Assembly: GCA_002286855.1 (NCBI GenBank)
Contig: NRSV01000045.1
Coordinates: 1-64,000 of the forward strand
Reading direction: 5' to 3'
Source: Bipolaris cookei
Lineage: Eukaryota > Ascomycota > Dothideomycetes > Pleosporales > Pleosporaceae
Length of the DNA: 64,000 nucleotides
Part shown: piece by piece, positions 50,945-61,228 of the stretch
How positions within the stretch are numbered: position 1 is the stretch's first letter
Layout: the number at the start of each line of letters is the position of its first letter
The notes under the pieces: model-generated
Seen by the model: only the letters and a program-made list of their open reading frames with translations
Database searches by the model: none
What the model was told of the DNA's origin: nothing
Program-made: the position numbers and the translations under genes

Positions 50945-52599
50945 CTACAAACTCTCATGAACCCGCACATCGCTCATAGAATCAAAGGGTATCACGCTTG
51001 TCTTAGCATCAGTCCTTAGCGCCCACTGCAACGTCTTTTCTAGAATTCGGCGTCCCGTATGTTCAAGCTGTAACCTGTTACGTCCGTATTAGCACCCTTT
51101 CACTCTCTTTCCCATTATTAAGCCACCACAAAAGAAAAGAAACAATCAGAAATAAAGTAGGAAATACGAAAAAAAAAACATACCAATGACCCGCCCCCTT
51201 AACAACAACAACCTGGCTCCCCCTAACCAAAAAATCCTTCGCACCATCCAGCGCAAGCCGCTGATCAAACGCCAAATCCCTCTGTCCCAACATAAGTGTC
51301 GCAGGCGCTTTCAATGCACCCTTGGGTGCCGTGTTCGCCAGTGTACCCGCGTTTGAACTCGAGGAATGCATAGAGTTCGAAGCGATGTTGTATAGCGCCG
51401 CTGTCGTTTCTAGACTTTTCTCCCAGGGCCCGAAAAACAGGTTTTCGCGGTATATCCTGATTTTTTCTGACATGCCACGGTCTGTGAGGCGTTGGTACAG
51501 GGAAGCGGGGTAGGAAGTTCCCTCGGGAGTTTTGGTACGGAGTTGTTGTGAGTTGGGACCGGTGGAAGTAGCCATTGCTTCTGCTACTTCGAGGGAATCC
51601 ATTGGCGTGGATGTTACGGTTTTCGAGCTGTATTTAAGGGGTTTGGAGGTGGGTTGGTGGGGTTTGCCGAGTGTATGGAGGGAGCGAAGGAACCAATAGT
51701 TTCCGAAAGTAGCAAAACCGGTGCTGAAGGGGCGGGGGAGGTGGAAGATAAAGATGTAGAAGGAGTGTTTGAATTGGCTTGCGATAGGGCGGAGGGCATT
51801 GAGGCCGTTTTTGAGGAGGCGTGTGTTGCGCGGTGAGGAGACCCAGGTGTGTAGCATTTGTTTTGCGAGCTGGATTCGGTGGTGGACGTTAGAGGCTTGA
51901 TGCCCAGGTATGAGACCGCCAGTTATGATCCAGTGGTCTGCTAGGACGTGGGCTTCTGCTGCGAGACGGGCGCCGATGATGGAGCCCCAATCGTGTGTTA
52001 CTGCTACGGTTTTGCTGCCTTCTTGTAGATATTGTTCTCGCATGCTGATCATGAATTCGCTGAGCGCTTCGAGCATGTCGTTTGCCCCGTATGTGGGGAG
52101 ATTGTCTGAGCCACCGTAGCCGGGGAGATCGACGGCAACAAGAATGGTGTCTTGTTGTAGCGAGGGGGATTGAAGGAGGTGCCGCCATATGATGTAGGAA
52201 TCGGGGAAACCTGAGTATATGTATGATTAGCTTCTCTCCTTCTGTCGCTTGATACAGAAGATATCTAGAGACCTCTCCAAGCAAAATTTACGTACCATGT
52301 ATAAAAATTGCGAGATTCTTAACCTTCTGTGACGACTGATCCCCCTCATATACAACATGATGTATCCTCGCCCCCTTGCTTGTGTCAAAAAACTTATGTT
52401 TGAATCCCGGCAGCGGCTCGCGATCCAGACTCCAGAATCGCTCTTGTGCAGCAGCCAATTCGCGCTTCTCCGCTGCACTGTCTCTTGCCCACAGCGCCCC
52501 ATTCTTGAACACCGCTACCGTATAGATTTTCGCCAGACTCGCCAGTCCAAAAGTAAGCTTGAACCCGCTCCATGCCAGGTTCCCTAGCTGCTCCGACAT
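50945..52599 (-). CDS. Alpha/beta hydrolase (epoxide-hydrolase-like)
   Basis: Three exons: 52599-52296, 52210-51184 and 51074-50945, giving about 486 aa. Introns 52211-52295 and 51075-51183 keep phase; the second has donor GTATGT and a long T-run. Splicing restores the oxyanion motif HGFPDS at exon 1/2 and HWLQLE at exon 2/3. The core has HGFPDSYIIWRHLL, the nucleophile region THDWGSIIG (Asp nucleophile, as in epoxide hydrolases and haloalkane dehalogenases), and the catalytic His in GAGHW. A cap domain lies between, with a hydrophobic N-terminal helix (SGFKLTFGLASLAKIYTVAVF) that may anchor the protein to a membrane. It would hydrolyse an epoxide or ester; the substrate is unknown. It converges with the homeobox gene, 196 bp apart. 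Confidence 0.88.
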
Positions 52600-53725
52600 G
52601 CTTCACTCTGACTGCGCAAGAAACGTGGAATCGAGGGGGTGCTCGAGAGCTATGGGGTTCGTCGCCACAAGATGAAGAAAAGCGAAGAGGGGGGTATCTA
52701 TGCCAAATCGCAAGCAGCAATAGTAGTAGGTATACGCTCGTGTCTCATTCGGCAAGTAAATATCGCTTTTAAAATCCCCATACGTAGTCGTAAAAATGGG
52801 CGAAACAACAATCACAATCAAGAAAGAGCGAAGGAAAAAAAGAGAGCATTCGTCCATCAAAACACCAACCCATCGCGTGCCCCTCCCCCACAATCCCCGC
52901 CGCGCCCGACCAGACCAACCTAACTCTATCCTAACCCACCCACCCCCCTTTTCTCATACGCAGATCAAAGTGGAAATCAGGGCAAAGAGCAGTGATACAG
53001 CTGATCTGGAACAGTAGCTCTTTTTTCCAACGATGATCTTACTGTTCTGCTTTGTCTCCCACGCTCTCTGTCGTCACAGTGTCACGAGTCACCCCCTACC
53101 ATGACACCAGCGCATTGAAGAAACGCCCAGGGTCCAATGAGTGGGAAGGGCGTTTAGTTTTCGCGTTTGCTTGTTAGCGTGCAATATGGTGATTGTTTAG
53201 GGAGGGGGCGAAAGAGATAGGGGTATGACGATAGTGGCCATAGCTTTTTGATTGGGGGGTGGTTCCCGTGTCCGTGTTGGATGGGGGTATGGATTTGTAG
53301 ATCTTGTCTTGTATATTTTATGCAATTCGGGGCAGGTTGTGCTGTGGATAAGATGTTTGTCGCGGTAATTGGCAGATTGGGAAGGTGGCTTTGAGGGTTA
53401 TTTGAGGGGGAGTGTGGCACGTGATATGCGCTATAGGGAGGTGTTTCTCGCTGAGGATGGCATAGCGTATGTGTATGAATGAATACAAAGTTGGCAATTT
53501 CAGCGTAACGACTATAGCTGAGTCGTGTGTATTTATGTGAAACAAACCCAAAACGTATATACACACGCATTTAGAGTTACAGTCTGGCTGTGGCAGCCAA
53601 CCACAATACGTCTTCATTCCCTCATCGTGACATCGCAATGTCGGGTATCATAAATTCTCACCATCCATTTCTTTCCCCAAGTCTCACAGCTAGGCAAACG
53701 CATTTCTCCCCTTTAGTTCCCCAGT
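52600..53725. other. Intergenic stretch, 1.1 kb
   Basis: No gene is supported. The frame on the minus strand at 53154-53570 is His/Pro/Tyr-rich low-complexity sequence and is not accepted. The left part is the alpha/beta hydrolase promoter, the right part the 3' end of the coiled-coil gene. Confidence 0.5.
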
Positions 53726-54286
53726 TCATTGCTTCTTTCCCTTGACCCTCTCCATAACCCTCAACTCAGCACTCCGCTGCAACCTCAAGTCCTCCAACTC
53801 CCTCTCCACCGCCTTATTCTTCTCCACAACCTCTTTCCTCTTCTCCATGCGCTCCTTGACATCTTCCATCTTACTCCTCACCACGTCTTCCACTACCCTC
53901 TCCAGCTGTCCAGCATCCTCGATACCGTGCTCCCGTATGAATCGATCTGCAAACTCCTGGACCGTATGCGGTGAGGGCCCCGGTCCACCTGTGTGATACC
54001 CGTTCTTGTGAGTGAGATATAGACCGGGTATTGCGGAGTTGTGGGTGCGGAGATGCGAGGAGAGCGGTATAGGTAGTTGTGATGCGGAGATTGTAGGGAT
54101 GTCTTGGGAGGGCTTCCGTGGTGAGGGAGCGGATGGCGGATTGAGAATGAGGTCCATTAGGTTGTTTTCAAAGGCTTCGTCGTAGCGCACGGTTGAAGGA
54201 GAGAAGTCGACCATTGGTGAAGTGAGTTCGGGTTCGTCGCGTGGTGTGAGCGGCGCGTTGCTCATTATTGTGTCTTCGTTACTCAT
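53726..54286 (-). CDS. Hypothetical protein with C-terminal coiled coil (about 186 aa)
   Basis: Single exon. I placed the start at MSNEDTIMS (54286), because the 50 residues added by the upstream in-frame Met (54436) are low-complexity and reach toward the divergent SF3B5 gene. A Pro/Ser-rich N-terminus is followed by HTVQEFADRFIREHGIEDAGQLERVVEDVVRSKMEDV, then a strongly charged helix of about 50 residues (ERMEKRKEVVEKNKAVE) that should form a coiled coil, and a basic end. No family is recognised. It shares a 245-bp divergent promoter with SF3B5, which may mean co-expression. It could be a small spliceosome- or chromatin-associated protein, but nothing shows that. Confidence 0.6.
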   Translation of the reverse strand: MSNEDTIMSNAPLTPRDEPELTSPMVDFSPSTVRYDEAFENNLMDLILNPPSAPSPRKPSQDIPTISASQLPIPLSSHLRTHNSAIPGLYLTHKNGYHTGGPGPSPHTVQEFADRFIREHGIEDAGQLERVVEDVVRSKMEDVKERMEKRKEVVEKNKAVERELEDLRLQRSAELRVMERVKGKKQ

Positions 54287-54530
54287 GATGTATGCACTTT
54301 CTGGTCCGTGATAGGTTCGCGACACGTGAATTCTAGTGGGATATGTTATGCGACTAGTCAGGTATGGTGGAAGTGGTGGGAATGATGATGAACGCAGTTG
54401 CGATGGAGACGTTGAAGCGTCATGACTAAGCCTCAACTTTCTGCACGCGCCTCCGCGGTTACTACGACCTCAATTCTTACCAACCAAGAACGTCACAATC
54501 CAACTTTTCGGATATTGCTATATCGTAATC

Positions 54531-54841
54531 ATGGCCGATAAACTCCGCGCACAACAACAGCTTGAAGCGCTCCAAGCGCGGTATATTGGTATTGGCAGCG
54601 CAGACACTACGAAACACGAATGGACGTCCAACATTGCGCGCGACTCGCTGTCGAGCTATGTCGGACATCCGCCTCTTCTGCAGTACATGAGCATCGGACT
54701 GGGGCAACCGCGCGAGAAGACCAGACTACAATTGTTGGAAAGAATGGTTAGGCCTGTTGGACCACCGCCTGAGGTGAGTAGAGCATGAGAAAGGGATTTG
54801 CTCAAACAAAGATGCTAACAGGGGTGCAGCAACAAGACTGA
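54531..54841 (+). CDS. Splicing factor 3b subunit 5 (SF3b10/Ysf3)
   Basis: Two exons, 54531-54773 and 54830-54841, giving 84 aa, the family's usual length. The intron (54774-54829) has donor GTGAGT, branch GCTAAC and acceptor GTGCAG. The second exon codes only QQD and a stop, so a single-exon reading would end in a wrong tail. The hallmark sequence is present: LRAQQQLEALQARYIGIGSADTTKHEW, then SLSSYVGHPPLLQYMSIGLGQ and ERMVRPVGPPPE. The protein is part of the U2 snRNP SF3b complex that holds the branch site in the nucleus. It is divergent from the coiled-coil gene and convergent with the ankyrin gene. Confidence 0.95.
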
Positions 54842-55190
54842 GGCCGGATTGTATTCAGATGCAATGTGAAGAAATCTATCAAAAGCATTTCACCACGCAA
54901 AGAAAAGGGCAAAGGCTGCTCTTGGTACCGACACGACGGATACATGCAAGGATGGTAGTCATATGGCAACGTATAGCCCATGAGCCGGCTACGTAGTGTT
55001 TGTTTGGACGGCTCTTAGCTGATTCTATAAACATGCTTAAATCCATAGCAAATGCCGGGAGCTGGTGATGATGGTGGTGATGATGAGAGGCATGCAGACA
55101 CCTCGACTCGAATGAAGATAGCCCGGCTACCCTCGTTAGCGGAGGCCAAATGATGGTCCATAGCCCATGCTTTGTCGTGACGTTGTTGCC
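54842..55190. other. Convergent 3' region SF3B5 / ankyrin gene
   Basis: 349 bp without a gene. A GATGATGGTGGTGATGATGA trinucleotide run occurs at about 55066-55086. Confidence 0.5.
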
Positions 55191-55874
55191 TCAATCGCTC
55201 TCACTTCCACTACCTGCATGGTCGTCATCGTCATCCTCGACGATATCTCCGCCAGCCTGGATGGCAAACTCGCCCTTTTGTAGCATGCTCTTCAACTCCG
55301 TGTTTCGTGGGTCGACCAGCTCGACGGGCTTGAGCTTCGCCTTATTCCGTATTCTGGGATCGCATCCTGCATCTAGGAGCATGGCAACGATGGATTGGCC
55401 GTGAGGCCAGACGTCTTTTTCGAGCGAGTTGACGTAACGTACGGCTTTGTGGAGGGGCGTATCCTGTTCCATGCGGTCGATTTCGTCAATTTCGAGGCCT
55501 TCTTGGTCGAGCAGCATGTCGATGACCTCAACTGCAGCGGCGTTAGCGAGTGGGCGTCCCGAGAGGCAGCCTGGCCGGAGGGTTGGAGGTACTCACAACT
55601 TCCGTAGGTGGCAGCAATGTGAAGGCAGCCGTTGCCGAGTCCATCGCGCGCGTTGTTCAGTGTGTCTGCGACATAGTCGGCAGGCTTCTTGTCCGACTTT
55701 TTGGCAGCCGCATTCAGGTCGGCCAGTGTTTCCTCGAGGAGCTCGGTGTTGTTACGTCGGCAGGCTTCCAGAACAAGTTCTCGAGGAGAGGCTCCCTGTA
55801 GGCAAGTTTTAGTATTGGTCCTGGAGGGACTTTTAAGGCGACAGCCATGTACATACGTCGTGGTGGTCAGCCAT
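55191..55874 (-). CDS. Ankyrin-repeat protein, Yar1-like (ribosomal protein S3 chaperone)
   Basis: Three exons: 55874-55857 (MADHHD), 55795-55597 and 55531-55191, giving about 185 aa. Introns 55796-55856 and 55532-55596 keep phase (donors GTATGT and GTGAGT). Ankyrin repeats are visible: NARDGLGNGCLHIAATYG, DTPLHKAVRYVN, and GCDPRIRNKAKLKPVELVDPRN. The C-terminus is very acidic (VEDDDDDHAGSGSESD). Length, two to three ankyrin repeats and the acidic end match yeast Yar1, which guards free Rps3 (uS3) before assembly into the 40S subunit. The symbol is withheld because ankyrin proteins are easily confused; the call rests on layout. Confidence 0.8.
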
Positions 55875-56397
55875 AGTGAAGGAATCCCGTGGATGCTTGC
55901 AGTGACTGAACAAGGGCGGGTGGCTGACAGGTCGGGCACAGCACACAGCACACGGCACACGCGCGAATGTTTCGTCGACTTGTTTGGCGGGGTATTTCGG
56001 AAGTGCTAACGGAAACAAGGTGACAGGCCCCAGGGCGGTGAAGAGGGCGATGCTGTTGTTCACGGCGGCGCCCAAAAGGCTGCGATAAGACGTCGAGGCA
56101 GTAGTCAGTGAATTAGTGACATTGCCTGTCCTCTCCCCGGATCCAGTTGCATAAGCTCGCAATCTGAGACAGCCCGACACTCTCCCAAGCCCAAGTCCGC
56201 GCCGCCGCCGCCGCCCACCACTGCCACCACCACACAAGGCTATGGCTGATGGCTCGCCCCGCACTTTTCCTCTTCCGGCCTTAGCGCCATAGGGTCCCGC
56301 CATAATCTTTTGAGCAAACGCATGCATCGACTCTACGTATGCCTACGTATATGTACATGTACATGTACATGTAACAGCCACAACCACACGGCCCACC
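55875..56397. promoter_or_regulatory. Divergent promoter of the ankyrin gene and RPC11
   Basis: 523 bp between divergent starts. A GCC/GCCGCC trinucleotide tract lies at about 56200-56217. A perfect hexamer repeat lies just before the RPC11 start (separate entry). Confidence 0.5.
56351..56372. repeat. ATGTAC hexamer tandem repeat before RPC11
   Basis: Three and a half copies of the self-complementary unit ATGTAC end 26 bp before the RPC11 start codon. The run is palindromic and could form a hairpin in the 5' leader. Confidence 0.8.
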
Positions 56398-56940
56398 ATG
56401 CTGCTCTGTAAGTTTTCGCACACTACCTCACTCGCTGGCTCTGCAGTCACATCTAATAAAAAACCCTCTAGTCTGCCCAACATGCAGCAACATGCTGCGT
56501 GTCTCTGCTGTCCCGCCCGGCGACCCTACCACCGAGGACTTTGTTGGCCAGAACCGCTTCGAGTGCCTCACCTGCCCCTACCATTTTGTCATCAACAAGC
56601 GCTACTATGAACGCAAGTATATGAAGAAGAAAGAGGTCGAAGATATTCTCGGAGGAAAGGGCGCGTGGGATAATGTCGACAAGACCGAAGGTATGTGGCT
56701 AAGTCCAGTCTCAACATGCCTGTCCTGGCAAGAACACGGCCCTAATACCAATAAACAGTACAATGTCCGAACGAAAAGTGCAGAAACCACGAGGCATACT
56801 GGTACCAGCTGCAGATTCGCAGTGCCGACGAGCCTATGACGGCTTTCTACAAGGTGAGTTGTGCTTGGGCCGAGGCAGGAAGGAACCTCTTGCTAATTTC
56901 CAAACAGTGTACCCAATGCGCCAAAGAGTGGCGAGAATAG
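56398..56940 (+). CDS. RPC11: RNA polymerase III subunit C11 (Rpc11, TFIIS-like)
   Basis: Four exons: 56398-56407, 56472-56690, 56759-56853 and 56908-56940, giving 118 aa. All introns are GT-AG and keep phase. The first exon is only 10 nt (ATGCTGCTCT). The N-terminal zinc ribbon reads FCPTCSNML...FECLTCPY. The C-terminal ribbon is CPNEKC...CTQCAKEW, with the catalytic acidic hairpin QIRSADEPMTAFYKC. The subunit gives Pol III its RNA-cleavage and termination-reinitiation activity. The RSADEP loop is complete, so the copy should be active. Convergent with the Zn2Cys6 gene. Confidence 0.96.
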
Positions 56941-57275
56941 ACTGTCGTTATTACCTGCACACATGCATACGCTTGGGGAGTTTAGGAGCAGTTGATTATT
57001 TGGTATACCCCGGTTGATTTTCTACAAGTGAAAAAAGTACACCATCGTCCTTGCGCAGCAGTGGCCCGGTCCGATTTGCTGGTCTGGAATTTCATTCAAA
57101 AGCATCACAGACTAGCCGTAAGGATTTTCAAATCTTGGCGCAAGCTCGCCAATAGCCACCTGAATAAAATTGATCTATGGCTAAGAAAAATATCTTGGAA
57201 AAGAAAAATACGGCATCATAGCGTACACGTTCCAAACCTAGTGTACCAGCACCATTCCCATCCCATCATCCTCAC
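56941..57275. other. Convergent 3' region RPC11 / Zn2Cys6 gene
   Basis: 335 bp with AT-rich runs and no gene seen; it should hold both terminators. Confidence 0.5.
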
Positions 57276-60200
57276 TTACGAATCCTTCTGCATCGCCGTC
57301 CTCGCTCTACCAATTATCCCAAACAACGGCACAGCACTATCACTAATCCCCTGCACCTTCTCCCTCACACTATTGCCACCACCAGCCCCCTTGGGACTCC
57401 CCGTCGCAGGCGTATTACTCGGCCATGCCCACAGTGTATCAAAATCAATCTGCTCGTCCAGCGCGCTCTCCTCGCTGTGCAGGCTAGGTACCCGCGTCGC
57501 TTCCAGTGCCGAGAGATCCAGCATTGTGGATAGCGAGGGCGCCCCCGAAGGCAGCGATGCAGATGGCGTGGCCATGTCGAGCAAGGGTGGTCTCTGGATC
57601 GGGGATAGATGAACTGAGAATTCTGGTTCAGGCGGATTGAGCGTGTTTTCTTGTGTCTGGGCAGCGACTGGGACTGGGACTGTGGGTTGGACGGGCAGGT
57701 GCATGACTTGGGGCTGAGGCGGTGTTTGGATTTGGCCTGGTACTCGCTTGAGGAGCGGTCGGTCGTTGAGGGGCGTTGTGTGTAGGCCGGGGTAGATGTG
57801 TATGGGAACTTGGTGGAGTCGAGGTGTGCCGTCCAGGGGATTTGTTGACTGGACCAGACCAGTTACATTCGGGGTCTGCTGCTGTTGTTGTTGTGTTTGC
57901 TGCTGCTGCGGTGCCTGTACGCCGTACAGCTGTGACGCTATGCTCGGCAGCGTCGAGTTGCTCGTGTGACTGTCTTTCCGCCGTAGACGCTGTTGTGTGA
58001 CTACGTCTCTGAAGGAGCTGAGAATGTACACAAGTCTAACTGCCTGTTGATCGCTTTCGGCGCAGTAATTCATGACATTGATGGCTTTGGCCACGCAGTT
58101 CTCTGTTGCATCAATTTGATAGAGGCCAGAAAAGTCGCTGGCGAGGATAACAAGTGTAGCTGCGAAAAGGAAGTAAATAACAGCAGGGTTACGACGGGAC
58201 AAATAGCCCGCTTCGAAAGCATTTTGGACCAGAAGAATAGTGTGCACAGAGGCAATCACACACGCCTCGCTAAACCGTTCCATACGAACAAAGGGTCGAG
58301 GCCCCTTATTTCCCGGCTGCTCTACCTGGCGCTGCGTCTCCTTGTTGAGAATGTACAGCAGGAACGGCCGAGTCAGCAGAATAATGGAGTGACAGTAAAA
58401 CAAATTGACGTGCAGAATAGCTACACCCTGACTGGGCGATGCGGTCGCAGCCTGTCGCCACTGTAGAATAGGTGTCAATGCCCGTGGCCATTTCTTGCAG
58501 ATATCAGAAATCTCCTGTGCAAGCCGAGTGCTGATTTTGCGTCTTTGGTAGACCTTGCGTAAGATGACACCAATTACCTTGCAGCTTCGCACAGCAGCTT
58601 CGAGTGCTGCAGGCCCTGTTTCGTTGTAGTTGTACACTGTCTTTGGAGTAAAGGCCCAGGACTGGTTGTAGTCACCATCAGAAGGTTGGAGCGTGTCACC
58701 AGAGCAGTCGTCCTCAGATATAGCAGTTGGGCGACCCAAGGAGCATGATAGGAGACGGTCGATGACAAAGATGGATCGCCACAGATCTTTTCGCTGAACC
58801 TGCTCTTCCGGGCTGAATATCACCATGGTCTCTTCTCTGTGGAGACCTAGTGCAAGCGCGGATCGCGCTGCCATGCCAAGCAGGGCGAAAGCAGTATTCC
58901 GCTTCGTCTTGGCCAACATGTAGACTGACATGAGTAGCAAAGCCTGAACAGACCAAAAGTCCTGATCCTCTAGTCCAGTCATAGGATCGTTGAGGTTCTT
59001 GGCATTCAGGTAGAATGCTTCTGCTCTGTCGAGATGCTCGCTCCGCAGCTTGTCGATGATGAGAGCTTCTGTACTACCAGACAGCGGCGCTGCCATTGTC
59101 AAACCAATAGCAAACACTAGGTAGAGCAAGCATAGCCATGACGAACTCACCGAGAGCGGATCCGAATAGCATTGTTCCAAGCTTTTGAAGAAGCGATCAC
59201 GGTTAAAGACTTGCAACAACCCATGGGTATTGATGAAGAACGCCTCTACGAGAACCCGGGCCGTCTGCTCGTCGGGTAGGAGATGGGTGTGCTGGTATCC
59301 AAGTGGAAGCGAGTACTGACCCTCTACTATCTTATGTCGACGAGGATCGGTAGTGAATGGAGAAGGTCCGGCTACCGTCTCAACCATCATCCGAAGGAGT
59401 TGGAGGAAAGACAAGGTAGCTGCATCGCCGATATACAGTACCCGACCAGTAGGGTCCTGTAGCATCCTACTCTGACTCGGAAACTCAGCAACATCGTCTC
59501 CGCCATCATGCGAAGTGGTGTCCTGTGACACGGTCGGTCTGCTGCCGTCACTGCCATGATTCACTGGCGGTTGAGGTACGGCAGCAGAGTTCGCAGTAGG
59601 GGATGGATAAGGAGCCTCCTGATTCGAGCTTACTACACGTGACACAAGGGATGGCTGCTGAGGAGCGGTAGATGCCCGTCGGTGCAGGGACAGTGGTGAG
59701 GGCTGGGCCTGTCCATTGGTGGGTGTATTTGCCGACGAATTATCATTTATGCTACAAGTAAGAGAGGCCAGTTAGTATTGGGATGGACTGAATCAAAATG
59801 TCCATCAAGAGTATCTCTCATGGATCGCTTTTGTGTACATGCAAATACCATGACTGTTCGACAACTACAGCTGCCTGATTGAGAGAAATGTAAGTACATA
59901 CACGGGGCTTTGGGCATTACTAGCAGTTCCAAGTACGCGCTTCTTTGCAGGTGGCCTGTCTTCACTTGGAGAGGTTGGGTCTCGGTCCGTGTATATGCAT
60001 GTGAATTTGCGCTGGCCAATTTTAGCAAATTGATGCGTGAATAAGTTGAAGGCTTACCTTGTCGCAAGTGTTGCAAGGTTGGAGGCCGTTACACTTTTGA
60101 ATTGTTAGCTTTAGTCCTGTTGATTGGAGGGCTTGACGGAGCTGCTGTAATGATGGAGGGGCAGGACTAGACTAGGACGTCTACGTTAGACATGTGCACC

Positions 60201-60572
60201 AAAAGGGCTATACTTGCGTGCATGCCCCGGAGCATTGCACAGGCTAATGACATCTCCCGAGCCTACTCGTACAAATATCCGGCTCCGCTGTGTTTGAGCG
60301 TGGCCGAACACAGCCGTTGGGTGACATGCCGTGAGGCGGGTGCACCAAGGTTCTGCGCCGAGGACTGGCAGCATGCAAGATGAAGCCTCTGTGAAGCAGC
60401 CGTCTTGGAGTGTGATGAAAGCGCACAACTCGCCTTTTGTTTTCTGCGCTTGCAGCTCTCACATGCCTGTGCAGTGCGCTGCCGCTGATCTATGCAATAA
60501 TGTGTTAGCACCGCTACGGCAGCCACACCGACACATGCGAAACGGACCTGGTGGAACCTTTGGGCGCGTCAT
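57276..60572 (-). CDS. Zn2Cys6 transcription factor with fungal-specific TF domain
   Basis: Five exons: 60572-60548, 60489-60434, 60093-60058, 60011-59902 and 59751-57276, giving about 900 aa. Together the first four make the zinc cluster CESCKRRKQK|CNGLQPCNTCDK|RKFTC, with spacing C-x2-C-x6-C-x5-C-x2-C-x6-C, interrupted twice by introns. The intron 60094-60433 begins with GC rather than GT and is 340 nt, the longest in this gene. The others are GT-AG; the first has a GCTAAC branch. The last exon carries the Fungal_trans domain (about residues 220-560, with LLGMAARSALALGLHRE and the DLWRSIFVIDRLLSCSLGRP motif), then a Gln-rich stretch and an acidic C-terminus. It is divergent from the second CaiB/BaiF gene, so control of that gene is plausible but not shown. 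Confidence 0.9.
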
Positions 60573-61228
60573 CCTGTAAAGGCTATGTACGTATGCGCCT
60601 CGGCTGAGGTCGGTGGTTCGTCACGTGCAGCGGCGTTGAGTGCTCAATGCTGTTGGGGACATTGCCGACGCGACGGAACGATGAAGTGTGATCGGAAGAT
60701 GCACTCGCTCGAGGTGAGAACGGTAAGGAGAGCACCCCGGGACTCGCACCCCCACCGCCGAATGCAGCTGCGACGCGAAAGGGGTCCCACAGTTTCGAGT
60801 CGAGCGACTGGCGCGCGAGCCGGCGATGACGGGACGACAGAAACGGTCCTGCGGATGGTTTATGGGTGCAATGCCCATGGGGTCGTCCCTAAGCATCACG
60901 CAAAGCTTGGGCCAGCACCTTTCCGGAAGTCGGGTAGCGCAGCACGTCTGCCGATCGTCACAGAGACCATGTTCTTACATGCTGGGCCAGTCCGCCCTCG
61001 GCATCATGCCGTCCACATGTACATCGTGGTTGGTAGGCCATACTCATCGCCACAATGGCTTACTAGGACCAGCCTCGACATGCAGCTAGACAGCACTTTC
61101 AACGGCTCTGCCGTTGCCAATTTTGGCGTCTCGGTCCGTCTGTCGACGGCTCCCATGGCTTGCTCTTAAGCCGCCGCTGCCGTCACTCGGCCTGGCAGAG
61201 TACACATTTGGATACCATCATCGTGATC
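60573..61228. promoter_or_regulatory. Divergent promoter Zn2Cys6 regulator / CaiB-BaiF gene 2
   Basis: 656 bp between divergent starts. An open frame of 194 codons on the plus strand (60585-61169) is Arg/Ser-rich, overlapped by other frames and not accepted. CGG and CCG triplets are frequent, as expected for Zn2Cys6 binding, but I cannot single out a site. Confidence 0.45.

Noticed and set aside
53154..53570. 138-codon His/Pro/Tyr-rich frame on the minus strand
   Set aside because: Simple composition from A/C-rich sequence; no conserved pattern.
60585..61169. 194-codon frame on the plus strand in the divergent promoter
   Set aside because: Arg/Ser-rich, no domain, lies in the promoter interval between two clear genes.
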